From Planctomycetota bacterium (GTDB lineage Bacteria > Planctomycetota > SZUA-567), in NCBI GenBank assembly GCA_031254915.1, contig JAIRTL010000047.1, positions 1-64,000 on the forward strand: a stretch of 64,000 nucleotides of DNA. Reading direction: 5' to 3'. Below are positions 9,090 through 16,920 of the stretch, piece after piece. The position numbers and the translations under genes were made by a program. Every line of letters begins with the position of its first letter. Positions within the stretch are counted from its first letter, which is position 1. The notes below the pieces were generated by a model. The model had not been told where the DNA came from, searched no databases, and worked only from the letters and a program-made list of their open reading frames with translations.

Positions 9090-10076
9090 ATGGACCAACA
9101 ACACGCGATAGTGCTTCTCGGCCACGGCGGACACGACAGCGAAGCCAACGCCGCGTTCTTTCCGCTCGCCGAGCGCTTGACGCTCCGGCTCGGCGCAGCC
9201 GTGACGCCGGCGTTCCTCGCTGCGCAACCCGGTCTCGTGGAGACGGCGCGGACGCTGTACGACGCTGGCGCGCGCTCGTTTCTCGTCCTGCCCTATTTTC
9301 TCCGCGCGGGAAGGCATGTTCTCCGGGATCTTCCGCGCCTCATCGGCGTTTGCGCCGACCATCTGCCGGACGCGGTTTTCGAGACGCTCCCCTCGCTGCA
9401 GGACGATCCCGCCGTCGAGGACGCCCTTCTCGACCGCTTGATCGATCGGATAGGTTCGGGGGCGCCGCCGCACTCGGCGGCGGACATCGAGAAGCGGAGC
9501 TATGAAATCATCGCCGCGGCTCTCGGCCGCGCCGCGGATGGCAGCGCCGCGGACGCGGTGGCGCGGCGGGTCGTTCACGCCACCGGCGACCTTTCCTTCG
9601 CCCGGAGCCTTCTTGTCCGCCCGGGAGCCCCGGAAGCGGGGATCGCGGCGCTGAGCGCCGGGAAGAACGTCTTCGTGGACGTTCGCATGCTTTCGGCCGG
9701 CATTACCCGCGTCGACGCCGCGAGGATCGGATTCGGCATCGCCGATCCGGACGTGGTCGAAAAGGCGAAAGGCGAAAACAGCACCCGCGCGGCTGCGGCG
9801 GTGGAAAAATACGCCGACTTCTGGGCCGGCGGCATTATCGCGGTCGGTAACGCGCCGACGGCGATCTGGCGGCTGCTCGAACTGTGCGGCGGGGGCGCGC
9901 GGCTGCCCGCCCTCGTCGTCGGGCTTCCCGTCGGCTTTGTCGGCGCGGCGGAGGCGAAGGCCGCCTTGTGGGACAGCGGACTTCCGGCGATCACGAACCG
10001 TGGTCGGCGCGGCGGCAGTCCGGCGGCGGCCGCCGCCGTGAATGCGCTGGCGCTCCTCGCGGACATGGATCGATGA
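9090..10076 (+). CDS. cbiXC: Fusion of sirohydrochlorin cobaltochelatase (CbiX) and precorrin-8X methylmutase (CbiC)
   Basis: A 328-residue two-domain protein. Residues 1-125 are CbiX-like: IVLLGHGGHDSEAN at the start carries the His of the chelatase family, and VLPYFLRAGRHVLRDLP the second metal-binding His. Residues about 130-328 are CbiC/CobH: EKRSYEIIAAALG, VVHATGDLSFA with the catalytic His, and IAVGNAPTAIWRLLEL with the closing GGSPAAAAAVNALA. Together they insert cobalt into the tetrapyrrole and, at the end of the ring pathway, migrate a methyl group to give cobyrinate. The presence of CbiX, CbiD and CbiE indicates the early-cobalt (anaerobic) route. The stop overlaps cbiD by ATGA. Confidence 0.92.
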   Translation: MDQQHAIVLLGHGGHDSEANAAFFPLAERLTLRLGAAVTPAFLAAQPGLVETARTLYDAGARSFLVLPYFLRAGRHVLRDLPRLIGVCADHLPDAVFETLPSLQDDPAVEDALLDRLIDRIGSGAPPHSAADIEKRSYEIIAAALGRAADGSAADAVARRVVHATGDLSFARSLLVRPGAPEAGIAALSAGKNVFVDVRMLSAGITRVDAARIGFGIADPDVVEKAKGENSTRAAAAVEKYADFWAGGIIAVGNAPTAIWRLLELCGGGARLPALVVGLPVGFVGAAEAKAALWDSGLPAITNRGRRGGSPAAAAAVNALALLADMDR

Positions 10077-11134
10077 AGCGCCTCGTTCTCCCTCCCGGAT
10101 GCGGTCCGACGACAGGCTCCTGCGCCGCCGCCGCGGCGCTCGCCGCCTTGACGGCATGGCGCGGCGGGGAACCGGTGGACGCGGTCGAAGTGGCGCTTCC
10201 GGACGGGCGCTCGGTGGCGGTCGAAATCGCCTCGGCCGATCGCATCCCGGGCGGCGCGCGGGCGACCGTCGTCAAGCCGGAGAACGGCGACGACGACCTG
10301 ACGGCCGGCGTCGCCATCACCGTTTCGCTGTCGCCCCTGCCGGAACCGGGGCTGGTTTTCGTCGCCGGCGCCGGCGTCGGCGCCGTCACCCGACCCGGTC
10401 TTTCCGTCCCTCCGGGCGAACCGGCGATCAATCCGACGCCGCGTCGGATGATCGCAGAGGCGCTCGCCGGCGCTGAACACGGCTGGCGGGTGGAAATCGC
10501 GGCGGCGGGCGGACGGGAAATAGCGAAAAAAACGTATAATCCGCGACTTGGCGTCGTCGGGGGCATTTCCATCATCGGCACCACCGGCATTGTGCGGCCG
10601 TTCTGTCGCGCCGCCTTCCGTGACAGCCTCCTGTGTTCGTTTTCCGTCGCCAAGGCGTCCGGGCATGACGCGATAATTCTCGCGCCGGGCCACATAGGCG
10701 CACGTGCGGCGGAGCGGCGTTTCAGCTTCCGCCCGGAACAGCTTGTTGAAGTCGGCAACGCTTGGGACGACGCATTCGAACTTGTTCGCGGCTTCGCTTT
10801 CGACTGCGCGCTCGTCGCCGGGCATCCGGGGAAATTGGCTAAACTGGCGCGGGGGCCCGTCGATACGCACTCCGCCGGAAGCGGCTCGGCCTTGCCGATC
10901 CTTGAGGAGACGCTCGCCGCGATGGGGACGAGGACGCCCGGAGACGCAGGAACGGCCGAGGCGCTGTTTTCGATGCTTGAACCGGAGGCGGCGGGGAGGC
11001 TGGCGGAGCGCGTCGCCGAAAGGATCGCATCGGCGCTGACGGAAACGGTCGCGACGGGACGCGTGGCGGTATGGCTGTGCGATCTCGCCGGCGGAGAACT
11101 CGGGAGCGCGGGGGATCTGACGCCATGGCAATGA
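10073..11134 (+). CDS. cbiD: Cobalt-precorrin-5B C1-methyltransferase CbiD
   Basis: 353 residues. CbiD methylates C-1 in the anaerobic B12 pathway. The N-terminus GCGPTTGSCAAAAALAALTAW, the VGAVTRPGLSVPPGEPAINPTPRRMI block, the segment IAKKTYNPRLGVVGGISIIGTTGIVRP and GHPGKLAKLARGPVDTHS are all standard for the family. The ATG at 10073 overlaps the stop of the previous gene by four bases. The frame continues upstream, but that part only shadows cbiXC. Confidence 0.95.
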   Translation: MKRLVLPPGCGPTTGSCAAAAALAALTAWRGGEPVDAVEVALPDGRSVAVEIASADRIPGGARATVVKPENGDDDLTAGVAITVSLSPLPEPGLVFVAGAGVGAVTRPGLSVPPGEPAINPTPRRMIAEALAGAEHGWRVEIAAAGGREIAKKTYNPRLGVVGGISIIGTTGIVRPFCRAAFRDSLLCSFSVAKASGHDAIILAPGHIGARAAERRFSFRPEQLVEVGNAWDDAFELVRGFAFDCALVAGHPGKLAKLARGPVDTHSAGSGSALPILEETLAAMGTRTPGDAGTAEALFSMLEPEAAGRLAERVAERIASALTETVATGRVAVWLCDLAGGELGSAGDLTPWQ

Positions 11135-11823
11135 TGCATCCCATACACGTCGTCGGTTGCGGACCGGGAGCGGGCGAATTCCTCACCCGCGAAGCGGAAC
11201 GCGTCGCCGCCGCCGCCGATGTGCTGGCCGGCGCGGCGCGGCTTCTCGATCTTTTTCCCGACGCCGGCGGGAAAAAATACGTGTGGCGGAGCGGGGCGGA
11301 CGATTTCATCGCCGCCGTGCGCGACTTCCGGGAAAACGGCAAGCGGGTCGCCGTTCTGGTCAGCGGCGACGTCGGCGTCTACAGCCTTGCTTCAAGGATT
11401 GTGGCGGCGTTCGGCGCCGACACCTGCCGGCTCCACCCCGGCGTCAGCGCTTTTGTCCTCGCCTTCGCCCGGCTCGGCCTGCCGTGGGAAAACGCGCTTT
11501 TTATTCATGCCCACGGCGGCAGGCCGGAAGTCGGCCAGGCGGACATCGACCGCGCCGAACGGATAGCCGTCGCCCTCGGCCCGGGGGAGGGCTGGGATTG
11601 GTTCGTCCGCTTCGCCGCCGATGTGATGAAAACGCACGACGTCAGTCTCTGTCTCGATCTCTCCCTGGCGGGCGAAAGGATCGTCGCGGTCCGAAGCGCC
11701 GGCGACTTGGCCGCGCTGACGCCGCCGCGCCTGGCGATCGCGGTTCTTGTCAGGACCGGTCACCAGTCGTTGCCGCGCAGGTCTATCTGCCCTTCCGGGA
11801 ACGAATCCAACCGCAACGCGTGA
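11131..11823 (+). CDS. cbiE: Cobalt-precorrin-7 (C5)-methyltransferase CbiE, without a CbiT domain
   Basis: About 230 residues of tetrapyrrole (corrin/porphyrin) methylase fold. IHVVGCGPGAGEFLTREAERV at the start and VAVLVSGDVGVYSLASRI (SAM-binding GDxG-type loop) are diagnostic, and FIHAHGGRPE follows. There is no C-terminal CbiT half, so the C15 methylation/decarboxylation must be encoded elsewhere. Start: ATG 11131 overlaps the cbiD stop as ATGA, like the other junctions of this operon; ATG 11125 is an alternative. The last 21 residues overlap the convergent acetyltransferase gene by 64 bases. It is the last cob gene in the window. Confidence 0.9.
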   Translation: MMHPIHVVGCGPGAGEFLTREAERVAAAADVLAGAARLLDLFPDAGGKKYVWRSGADDFIAAVRDFRENGKRVAVLVSGDVGVYSLASRIVAAFGADTCRLHPGVSAFVLAFARLGLPWENALFIHAHGGRPEVGQADIDRAERIAVALGPGEGWDWFVRFAADVMKTHDVSLCLDLSLAGERIVAVRSAGDLAALTPPRLAIAVLVRTGHQSLPRRSICPSGNESNRNA

Positions 11824-12302
11824 AACATGGCGATGTTCTTTCCGGGGAGCGGCAGCCGTTCGCCGTGCGCCGTGCGTACGACATCGCGAACGCCAAGATC
11901 CGTCCACCCAAGTGGAGCATAGATTTTGGCGAGTTCCGGCAGGCAGAACAGGAGCCCGAGGTCGAATCCGCGCCGTCCGGCCTCAAGCATGGCGGCGCGC
12001 ATCACCGGCGTTGACAGTCCGCGCCCGCGTTCCTCCGGCAGGACGAAGACGTTCTGGACGCCGGCGACCCGGACAGGAATCCGTCCGGCCACGATCGTCC
12101 GATCGACCACGCCGGCATGGGCGACGGCGCGGCCATGCCGTTGCAGGATGGCGGAGTAGGACGGCGCGCTCCCGTGCCAGGCGCGGCTGACGGAAAACGC
12201 CGCTGCGTCCCCGGGCATCGCCAGGCATAGGCTTTCGCGTATGGCGGCGTCGAGTTCGGCCGTCATGTCGTTTCGCTCGTCCAGTATCGTCACGTCTTCC
12301 AT
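11760..12302 (-). CDS. GNAT family N-acetyltransferase
   Basis: 180 residues. The acetyl-CoA pyrophosphate loop is visible as VLPEERGRGLSTPVMRAAM, preceded by the strand GRIPVRVAGVQNVFV and followed by LGLLFCLPELAKIYAPLGW, a pattern seen in GNAT enzymes related to AAC(2')/NodA-like acetyltransferases. The substrate cannot be predicted. GGAG lies about seven bases before the ATG. It converges with cbiE (64-base overlap) and is divergent from the HAD gene at 12396. Confidence 0.75.
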   Translation of the reverse strand: MEDVTILDERNDMTAELDAAIRESLCLAMPGDAAAFSVSRAWHGSAPSYSAILQRHGRAVAHAGVVDRTIVAGRIPVRVAGVQNVFVLPEERGRGLSTPVMRAAMLEAGRRGFDLGLLFCLPELAKIYAPLGWTDLGVRDVVRTAHGERLPLPGKNIAMFHALRLDSFPEGQIDLRGNDW

Positions 12303-12395
12303 GCCTGTCTCCGTTGCAGACGATTGCCTAATCTACACCGGCCGGGTAAGATGTCTCAACCGGATTTTTGTCGGTTTTATTTTTTTGGAGGGGAT

Positions 12396-13064
12396 ATGCG
12401 GCGAATCGAGGCTCTTCTGTGCGATCTCGACGGCACGATATGCGACAGCGAGTGGGCGCACATAGAAGCGTGGGAACTGGTCGTGCGCGGTCACGGGTTC
12501 GAACTTGACGAGGGCTGGGATCTGGACTATGTCGGCAAGCCGGACGATTTCGCGGCGGTGAGGATGCGTGAACGGTATCCCTCGCTTCCGCCGGCCAAGG
12601 ATCTTCTCGCGGAACGGCACGGAGCATATAGAAAAATCATCGCCGAACACTCGGACCGGGTCAGTTATCCCGGGGTCGCGGAAGCGCTGGAAAAACTCGC
12701 CGCCGCCGGAATCAAGCTCGCCGTCGGCACCAACAGCCCCTGGGACAACACGATAGCCGCGCTTCGCGCCGCCGGCATCGAGCGCTTCTTTCCGGTCATC
12801 GTCGCCTACGGCATGACCCCCCGGGGCAAACCGGCGCCCGACCTCTATGTCGAGGCCGCCTTGCGGCTGGACGTCGATCCGGCCGTCTGCGCCGTCGTCG
12901 AGGATACCCCGATCGGCATCGACGCCGGCAAGGCCGCCGGCGCGTTCGTCGTCGCCGTGACCACCACGAACACGCGGGACGCGCTCGTTGACGCGGACAT
13001 CGTCCTGGACAGCCCCGCCGCCGCCATGAACTGGATTCTGGACAATGCCCGAGGCGTTCCGTAG
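12396..13064 (+). CDS. HAD-superfamily phosphatase (beta-phosphoglucomutase-like subfamily)
   Basis: 222 residues. HAD motif I is CDLDGTICDSEWAH (nucleophile DxD), motif II VGTNSPW, the Lys of motif III is in GKPAPDLYVEAALRL, and motif IV is VVEDTPIGIDAGKAAG. A helical cap sits between motifs I and II, as in phosphoglycolate phosphatase/beta-phosphoglucomutase relatives. GGAGGGG at 12387-12393 supports ATG 12396 over an upstream ATG at 12324. The substrate is probably a small phosphorylated metabolite; nothing nearby narrows it. Confidence 0.88.
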   Translation: MRRIEALLCDLDGTICDSEWAHIEAWELVVRGHGFELDEGWDLDYVGKPDDFAAVRMRERYPSLPPAKDLLAERHGAYRKIIAEHSDRVSYPGVAEALEKLAAAGIKLAVGTNSPWDNTIAALRAAGIERFFPVIVAYGMTPRGKPAPDLYVEAALRLDVDPAVCAVVEDTPIGIDAGKAAGAFVVAVTTTNTRDALVDADIVLDSPAAAMNWILDNARGVP

Positions 13065-13229
13065 AACGTTTTCCCTCATCATGCTGTTTCTTCCGGCGGC
13101 CGGGGACAGCACCGGCATTGCCATGTTTTTCGTCGACGTCACGGAAGATTCAGGCGAACGCCGGGTCCATCACTTCACACCGCCTCCCGGGAAGACGGGG
13201 CTCCGCCAAGCGAAGCCGTGAATTTACTG

Positions 13230-13258
13230 TTGACGCGCTTTCCCGTTGGACCGATAAA
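13230..13258 (+). promoter_or_regulatory. Possible sigma-70 type promoter for the gene at 13376
   Basis: TTGACG (13230-13235), 17 bases, then GATAAA (13253-13258), about 118 bases before the next start codon. The rest of the 311-base gap 13065-13375 shows no convincing gene. Confidence 0.3.
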
Positions 13259-13375
13259 GACGGCGACGGGGTCGAGACGCATAACCTCGATATCGACAAA
13301 CGCGCGGATCCGGTGACGGTTGCGCATCGCCGCCTCCCGTGACCGGCCCGCCGAAGCGCCATTCGGAGGACAACG

Positions 13376-13909
13376 ATGCCGACGCCCGGGCTGTTCCGTC
13401 CATTTGCGATCTTCGCGATATTCGTTGCCATTATGCATGCGCATTTTCCAGTCCGCTCTGCCGAGACGCGCCTTGCTGACGCGAGGCGGATCGAGGCCGC
13501 GTATCGTCTTGGCCTCGAACGAGCAGCGGGGGGAGCGGAGCGGATGGAGGCGGCGTGGATCCGCGTCGTGTCGCTGAACAGCCTCGCCGACCTCGCCTAC
13601 GAGTCGACCCTCGCCTGGTTGGCGGAGCGGGACGCCATTCTCGCCGAGGTTGTCCGCGACCAGGAAGCGTGGTTCGAGGAACGGTCGCGTTTGCGGCGGG
13701 TAGCTGAGGACGAATCGCGTTCGCCGGGCGAAAGAATGAGAGCGCTCGACGGTATGGCGGCGCTCGCAGTGGCGCGATTGCGCGCTTTCGCCGCCGTCAC
13801 CTCGCGACCCGAGATCGCCGCGCCGGTCCCCGGTAGCGCCCCCCATTTCCCACCTCCTCAAACGAATCTGTGGGACAACTCTGGCCTCGACAGATTCCCG
13901 AGCTGGTGA
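13376..13909 (+). CDS. Secreted protein of unknown function, 3' end replaced by IS debris
   Basis: A 177-codon frame with a clear GGAGG six bases before the ATG. Residues 8-30 (FRPFAIFAIFVAIMHAHFPV then SAE) look like a signal peptide; the rest is Ala/Arg/Glu-rich and helical, with no family I recognise. From about residue 161 (13858 onward) the frame runs antisense through the end of an ISL3-type transposase remnant, so the natural C-terminus is probably lost and the last 15 or so residues are accidental. It may still be expressed as a truncated protein or be a dead gene. Confidence 0.5.
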   Translation: MPTPGLFRPFAIFAIFVAIMHAHFPVRSAETRLADARRIEAAYRLGLERAAGGAERMEAAWIRVVSLNSLADLAYESTLAWLAERDAILAEVVRDQEAWFEERSRLRRVAEDESRSPGERMRALDGMAALAVARLRAFAAVTSRPEIAAPVPGSAPHFPPPQTNLWDNSGLDRFPSW

Positions 13910-14082
13910 AATAGCGTCAGCATAAGGGTTTTCGTGGTTCTGTAGCCGTACGCCAGCTTGATTCGAGTTTGGCTCTTGTTGTTCAAACCCTCGGTTATGC
14001 CGTTATTGTACTCCTTGCAGGCCTTGAACCAGTTCGGCAAAAGGTCATAATGCGACCGGAGCATCCGTGCCTTTTTCTTCAT
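13858..14082 (-). pseudogene. ISL3-family transposase, C-terminal fragment
   Basis: The minus-strand translation HYDLLPNWFKACKEYNNGI, then TEGLNNKSQTRIKLAYGYRT and LFHQLGNLSRPELSHRF, is the conserved C-terminus of ISL3/IS204-type transposases, which cut and rejoin DNA with a DDE catalytic core. Only about 74 residues are left; the DNA-binding and most of the catalytic part are missing, and on the upstream side it abuts another IS remnant. It is therefore inactive. Confidence 0.8.
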
Positions 14083-14084
14083 CA

Positions 14085-14257
14085 GGTCCGCTCATACACC
14101 CCGTCGCGAACCACATCCATCGCTTTTCGCGATTCCACGGCATGTCGATGACAGCCGGATGGGGTAGAGGCGGCGGAAGCAATATCTCGATGCGCTCCCA
14201 TAATGCGCCGGGAATTTTCCAGCCGTCGTTTGTGACTGCAGTGTTCCCGGTAGACAT
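14085..14257 (-). pseudogene. IS5-type transposase, N-terminal fragment
   Basis: The minus-strand text GALWERIEILLPPPLPHP resembles the DUF4096-type start of IS5-family transposases (a W-x-x-I-x-x-LLPP pattern). The frame then decays (ATGC where a LRTGC motif is usual) and stops at the junction with the ISL3 fragment. A second frame (ESRKAMDVV) carries more of the same family, showing frameshifts. Inactive relic. Confidence 0.55.
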
Positions 14258-14305
14258 AACTATATCCCGAACATGTCGTTTTCAGGAGTGTTGTGTATCC
14301 GAAAT

Positions 14306-14434
14306 TATACTGTTTGCAGCTTGAAATTGTGATTCCCCGGACTGTACGCGGCAAGCGATGCGCTCGAAGAACGAAGGAGGAATGGGGGGCAACCCCAACC
14401 CCCATTTTCACAATTTCGTGCCGCCCCCGGTATA
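14306..14434 (+). repeat. Dispersed 130-bp inverted-repeat element, copy 1
   Basis: A 129-bp element with imperfect terminal inverted repeats of about 27 bp (20 of 27 matching). The left end starts TATACTGTTTGC and ends GAAATTGTGA at 14323-14332; the right end begins TCACAATTTC at 14408 and finishes CCGGTATA. A second copy of the outer motif (ACTGTACGCGGC, 14341-14352) lies inside. It is one of four related copies in the window and lies between the IS5 remnant and the promoter at 14567. Confidence 0.8.
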
Positions 14435-14566
14435 GTTGACGTCTCGGCCTATTCGGATAGACTCCAAGAGAATACCCACTTCGACGCATTCTGATGCGGC
14501 CTATTTTCGCCCATCCTCCTGGCTGTCATTCCTCCCGCAGGCTGGTGATATTTTTTTGAAATTCTC

Positions 14567-14594
14567 TTGACATTTCTTCAAATTGATGTATAAA
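14567..14594 (+). promoter_or_regulatory. Sigma-70 type promoter for the transporter/lactonase locus
   Basis: TTGACA at 14567-14572, 16 bases, TATAAA at 14589-14594, inside an AT-rich stretch that stands out from the high-GC surroundings. It faces the gene at 14942 and would give a leader of about 340 bases. Confidence 0.6.
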
Positions 14595-14634
14595 TCATAA
14601 TGTTGTATTTTTAAAATCCATCTAATCGATTACG

Positions 14635-14644
14635 TAAACGTTTA
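14635..14644 (+). promoter_or_regulatory. Putative LacI-family operator
   Basis: TAAACGTTTA is a perfect palindrome with the central CG typical of LacI/GalR-family operators, about 35 bases after the predicted transcription start. A bound repressor here would block elongation. The LacI-type regulator at 20483, inside the same locus, is the obvious candidate ligand. Confidence 0.5.
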
Positions 14645-14714
14645 ATTCCTTATTATTCTCCCTGTCCTTCTGCCGATCGATTGAGTTGAAGCCGTCCGCA
14701 CAACGTGGGCTTGT

Positions 14715-14756
14715 CCTGCCATGATCGCATGGCAGGGACGGTCGTTTCGTTTTTTT
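14715..14756 (+). promoter_or_regulatory. Leader hairpin with downstream T-run, possible attenuator
   Basis: CCTGCCATG and CATGGCAGG form a 9-bp stem with loop ATCG (14715-14736). A run of seven T (14750-14756) follows, but 13 bases beyond the stem, so it is not a canonical terminator. It lies in the leader between the operator and the first gene (14942). Confidence 0.3.
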
Positions 14757-14941
14757 GCGATGTTTTCCGCCGGGCGAGCGGGCGATCTTGGCTTTCTTTT
14801 CCGGGGGGCGGGTCGAGTCCGTCTTTCCCGCGCGGTGACGCGGCCTTCGACAATAACAGTCTATTTCCCGATTCCGGCCGGATCGGCGAATTGTCCGATC
14901 CGGAAGTGTTTTTATCACCTTTCGCAAGGAGCGGTCGGGCT

Positions 14942-15694
14942 ATGAAAAAATGGCGAGTAAAGGCGATTCGGGGAGGTTCGATTTCGGCGGACAAGAGTGG
15001 CTGCACGCATTACCGGAATTTCGGGGTCAAGCTGGAAATGCCTATCTGGTTCGTCGCCGCCACCAACGGCGACCTCAAGGTGCTTGTCGACACCGGAATG
15101 AAGGATCTCGATTGGGTGGTGAAGAGCGGCGCCGAGCCGTTCGCGCACCAAACCGCCGAGGAGGAGACCCCGGCCGCGCTGAAAAGCGCCATGGGATGGG
15201 AGCCTGACGAGGTGGACGTCGTCATCAACACCCACCTGCACTATGACCATTGCGGATACAACGCAGCGTTCGGGAACGCGGCGATCTATTTGCAGAGGAA
15301 GGAATACGAGGCCGCCTTCGATGCCACCCCGGGCCTCCGCCACTTGTACGCGGCAAGGTATTTCGACAAGCGCGCCGTTCCCTACTTCCGGTGGAAGCTG
15401 CTCGACGGCGAAGAACTGATCGCGCCCGGCCTGCTCGTCTTTCCCACTCCCGGGCATTCGCATGGGCACCAGAGCGTTCTTTTCGACGCCGGGGAAGGGG
15501 CTGTGTGCGTCACCGGCGACGTCGCCGCCCTCGCCGAGAACATTTACGAAAACATCGAGACCAACATCGTCGTGGACGCGGGGAAGGTCTACGAAAGTTT
15601 TGAAACCATCCGCCGCCGGGCGGACTTCATCATCCCCGGCCACGAACCCGGCATAGCCAATCTCAGTGAATGCGGTTTTCCCACCGTTGGATAG
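14942..15694 (+). CDS. Metallo-beta-lactamase-fold hydrolase, N-acyl-homoserine-lactonase-like
   Basis: 250 residues. The zinc motif THLHYDHCG (H98, H100, D102, H103) is followed by the third-ligand His in PTPGHSHGHQS, the bridging Asp in VTGDVA and the last His in IIPGHEPG: the full dinuclear-zinc set of AiiA/AttM-type lactonases. No signal peptide, so it acts in the cytoplasm. Start: ATG 14942 after AAGGA at 14926-14930; the open frame further upstream is not conserved-looking. It is the first gene of a ribose-type transporter operon and has a counterpart at 25226, which points to hydrolysis of an imported lactone or ester rather than to antibiotic resistance. The substrate is unknown. Confidence 0.85.
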   Translation: MKKWRVKAIRGGSISADKSGCTHYRNFGVKLEMPIWFVAATNGDLKVLVDTGMKDLDWVVKSGAEPFAHQTAEEETPAALKSAMGWEPDEVDVVINTHLHYDHCGYNAAFGNAAIYLQRKEYEAAFDATPGLRHLYAARYFDKRAVPYFRWKLLDGEELIAPGLLVFPTPGHSHGHQSVLFDAGEGAVCVTGDVAALAENIYENIETNIVVDAGKVYESFETIRRRADFIIPGHEPGIANLSECGFPTVG

Positions 15695-15759
15695 CGTGCA
15701 GGACGCTTTTTGCGGCGTTTTTTGGAAAGCGGTTTTCCGTATCGTACAGGAGATTCGAA

Positions 15760-16860
15760 ATGAGGAAGCTCATGGCACTGTTGTGCGTGACGGTCGTCGT
15801 CTTGATCCTTTCCGGGACGGAGGCCGGGGCCGGCCAGAAGAAGTACAAGATCGGCATCGCCGCCGGGAAGATGGGCAACACCTGGACCGCCCAGTTCGCG
15901 GAGGTGCTTGACGCGGGCATGAGGAAGTACATCGCCGACGGGATCATCTCCGACTACCAACTCGCCAGCACCGACGGCAACGTCACCGAGCAGGTTACGC
16001 AGTGCATGACCATGATCAACAGCGGCGTCGACGCCCTCCTGATCTGGCCCGTCTCGCCCGGCGCGCTGCAGGGGGTGGTGGATGCCGCGCACGCCAACGG
16101 CATCGTGGTCGTGAACTACAACGATCTCATGGCCTACGACGGCGTCATATCCATCGTGTGCGACAACTACGCCTTCCAGAGGATCCAGGCGATCTGGCTG
16201 GTCGAGCGCCTGAACGGCAAGGGCGACATCGTCCAGATCACCGGCACCCCCGGTTTCTCCAGCGACGACATGCGCCAGAAGGCTGCGGCGGAAGTATTCG
16301 CGAAATATCCGGGCATCCGCATCCTCGGGTCGGCGCCGGGCAACTGGCACACCACCGTCGCCCAGCAGGCGATGACCACCTTCCTCGCCACCTACGACGA
16401 CATCGACGCCGTCTTCTCGCAGGACGTCATGGCGGAAGGCATTTTGAAGGCCTACGAAAACGCCGGCATCGAGCCGGAGGTCATGACCGGCGACTACACC
16501 GCCGGGTTCTTCCGCAAATGGGTCGACATCCCCGGCCTCGACTCCATCGGCGTCACCAACCAGCACAGCCTGGTCATCAACGCCGTCGACGTCGCCCTCA
16601 ACCTTCTGGACGGCAAGAAGATCAAGCCCGGTGTGCTGGAATCGAACCCGCTGAATCCGGAACTGATCAACATGATCCCCGTCGCCCCCGCCTACGTCGT
16701 CACCCGAGAGGGCGACCAGAATGCGCCGTGGATGCAGGGTCTGGTCGGCTCCAGGGCGATCACGCTCGACGGGACGCTGAAGCTGCTCGAGGGGAAGCCG
16801 GACACCGCCGGCCTCGACGGCTGTATGACCCGCGAGGAAGTCGCGCAGTTTTTCGAATAA
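15760..16860 (+). CDS. Sugar ABC transporter periplasmic binding protein (RbsB-type), transporter 1
   Basis: 366 residues with a signal peptide (MRKLMALLCVTVVVLILSG then AGA). The mature part begins KYKIGIAAGKMGNTWTAQFAE, as in the type I periplasmic binding proteins for monosaccharides, and contains GVDALLIWPVSPGALQGVVDAA and VFSQDVMAEGILKAYENAGI. It should capture a small ligand in the periplasm and deliver it to the permeases encoded at 18405 and 19444. CAGGAG lies eight bases before ATG 15760; an earlier ATG at 15670 overlaps the previous gene and would spoil the signal peptide. Confidence 0.9.
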   Translation: MRKLMALLCVTVVVLILSGTEAGAGQKKYKIGIAAGKMGNTWTAQFAEVLDAGMRKYIADGIISDYQLASTDGNVTEQVTQCMTMINSGVDALLIWPVSPGALQGVVDAAHANGIVVVNYNDLMAYDGVISIVCDNYAFQRIQAIWLVERLNGKGDIVQITGTPGFSSDDMRQKAAAEVFAKYPGIRILGSAPGNWHTTVAQQAMTTFLATYDDIDAVFSQDVMAEGILKAYENAGIEPEVMTGDYTAGFFRKWVDIPGLDSIGVTNQHSLVINAVDVALNLLDGKKIKPGVLESNPLNPELINMIPVAPAYVVTREGDQNAPWMQGLVGSRAITLDGTLKLLEGKPDTAGLDGCMTREEVAQFFE

Positions 16861-16920
16861 ACGGACGCAAGGCGGACCGGGCGGGCATGGTCCCGCCCGG
16901 TCCCATCGGGAGAGCGGCGC

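Noticed and set aside
14942-15694. Beta-lactam resistance gene
   Set aside because: The metallo-beta-lactamase fold is broad; no signal peptide is seen, and the sequence pattern and operon context fit lactonase-type hydrolases.
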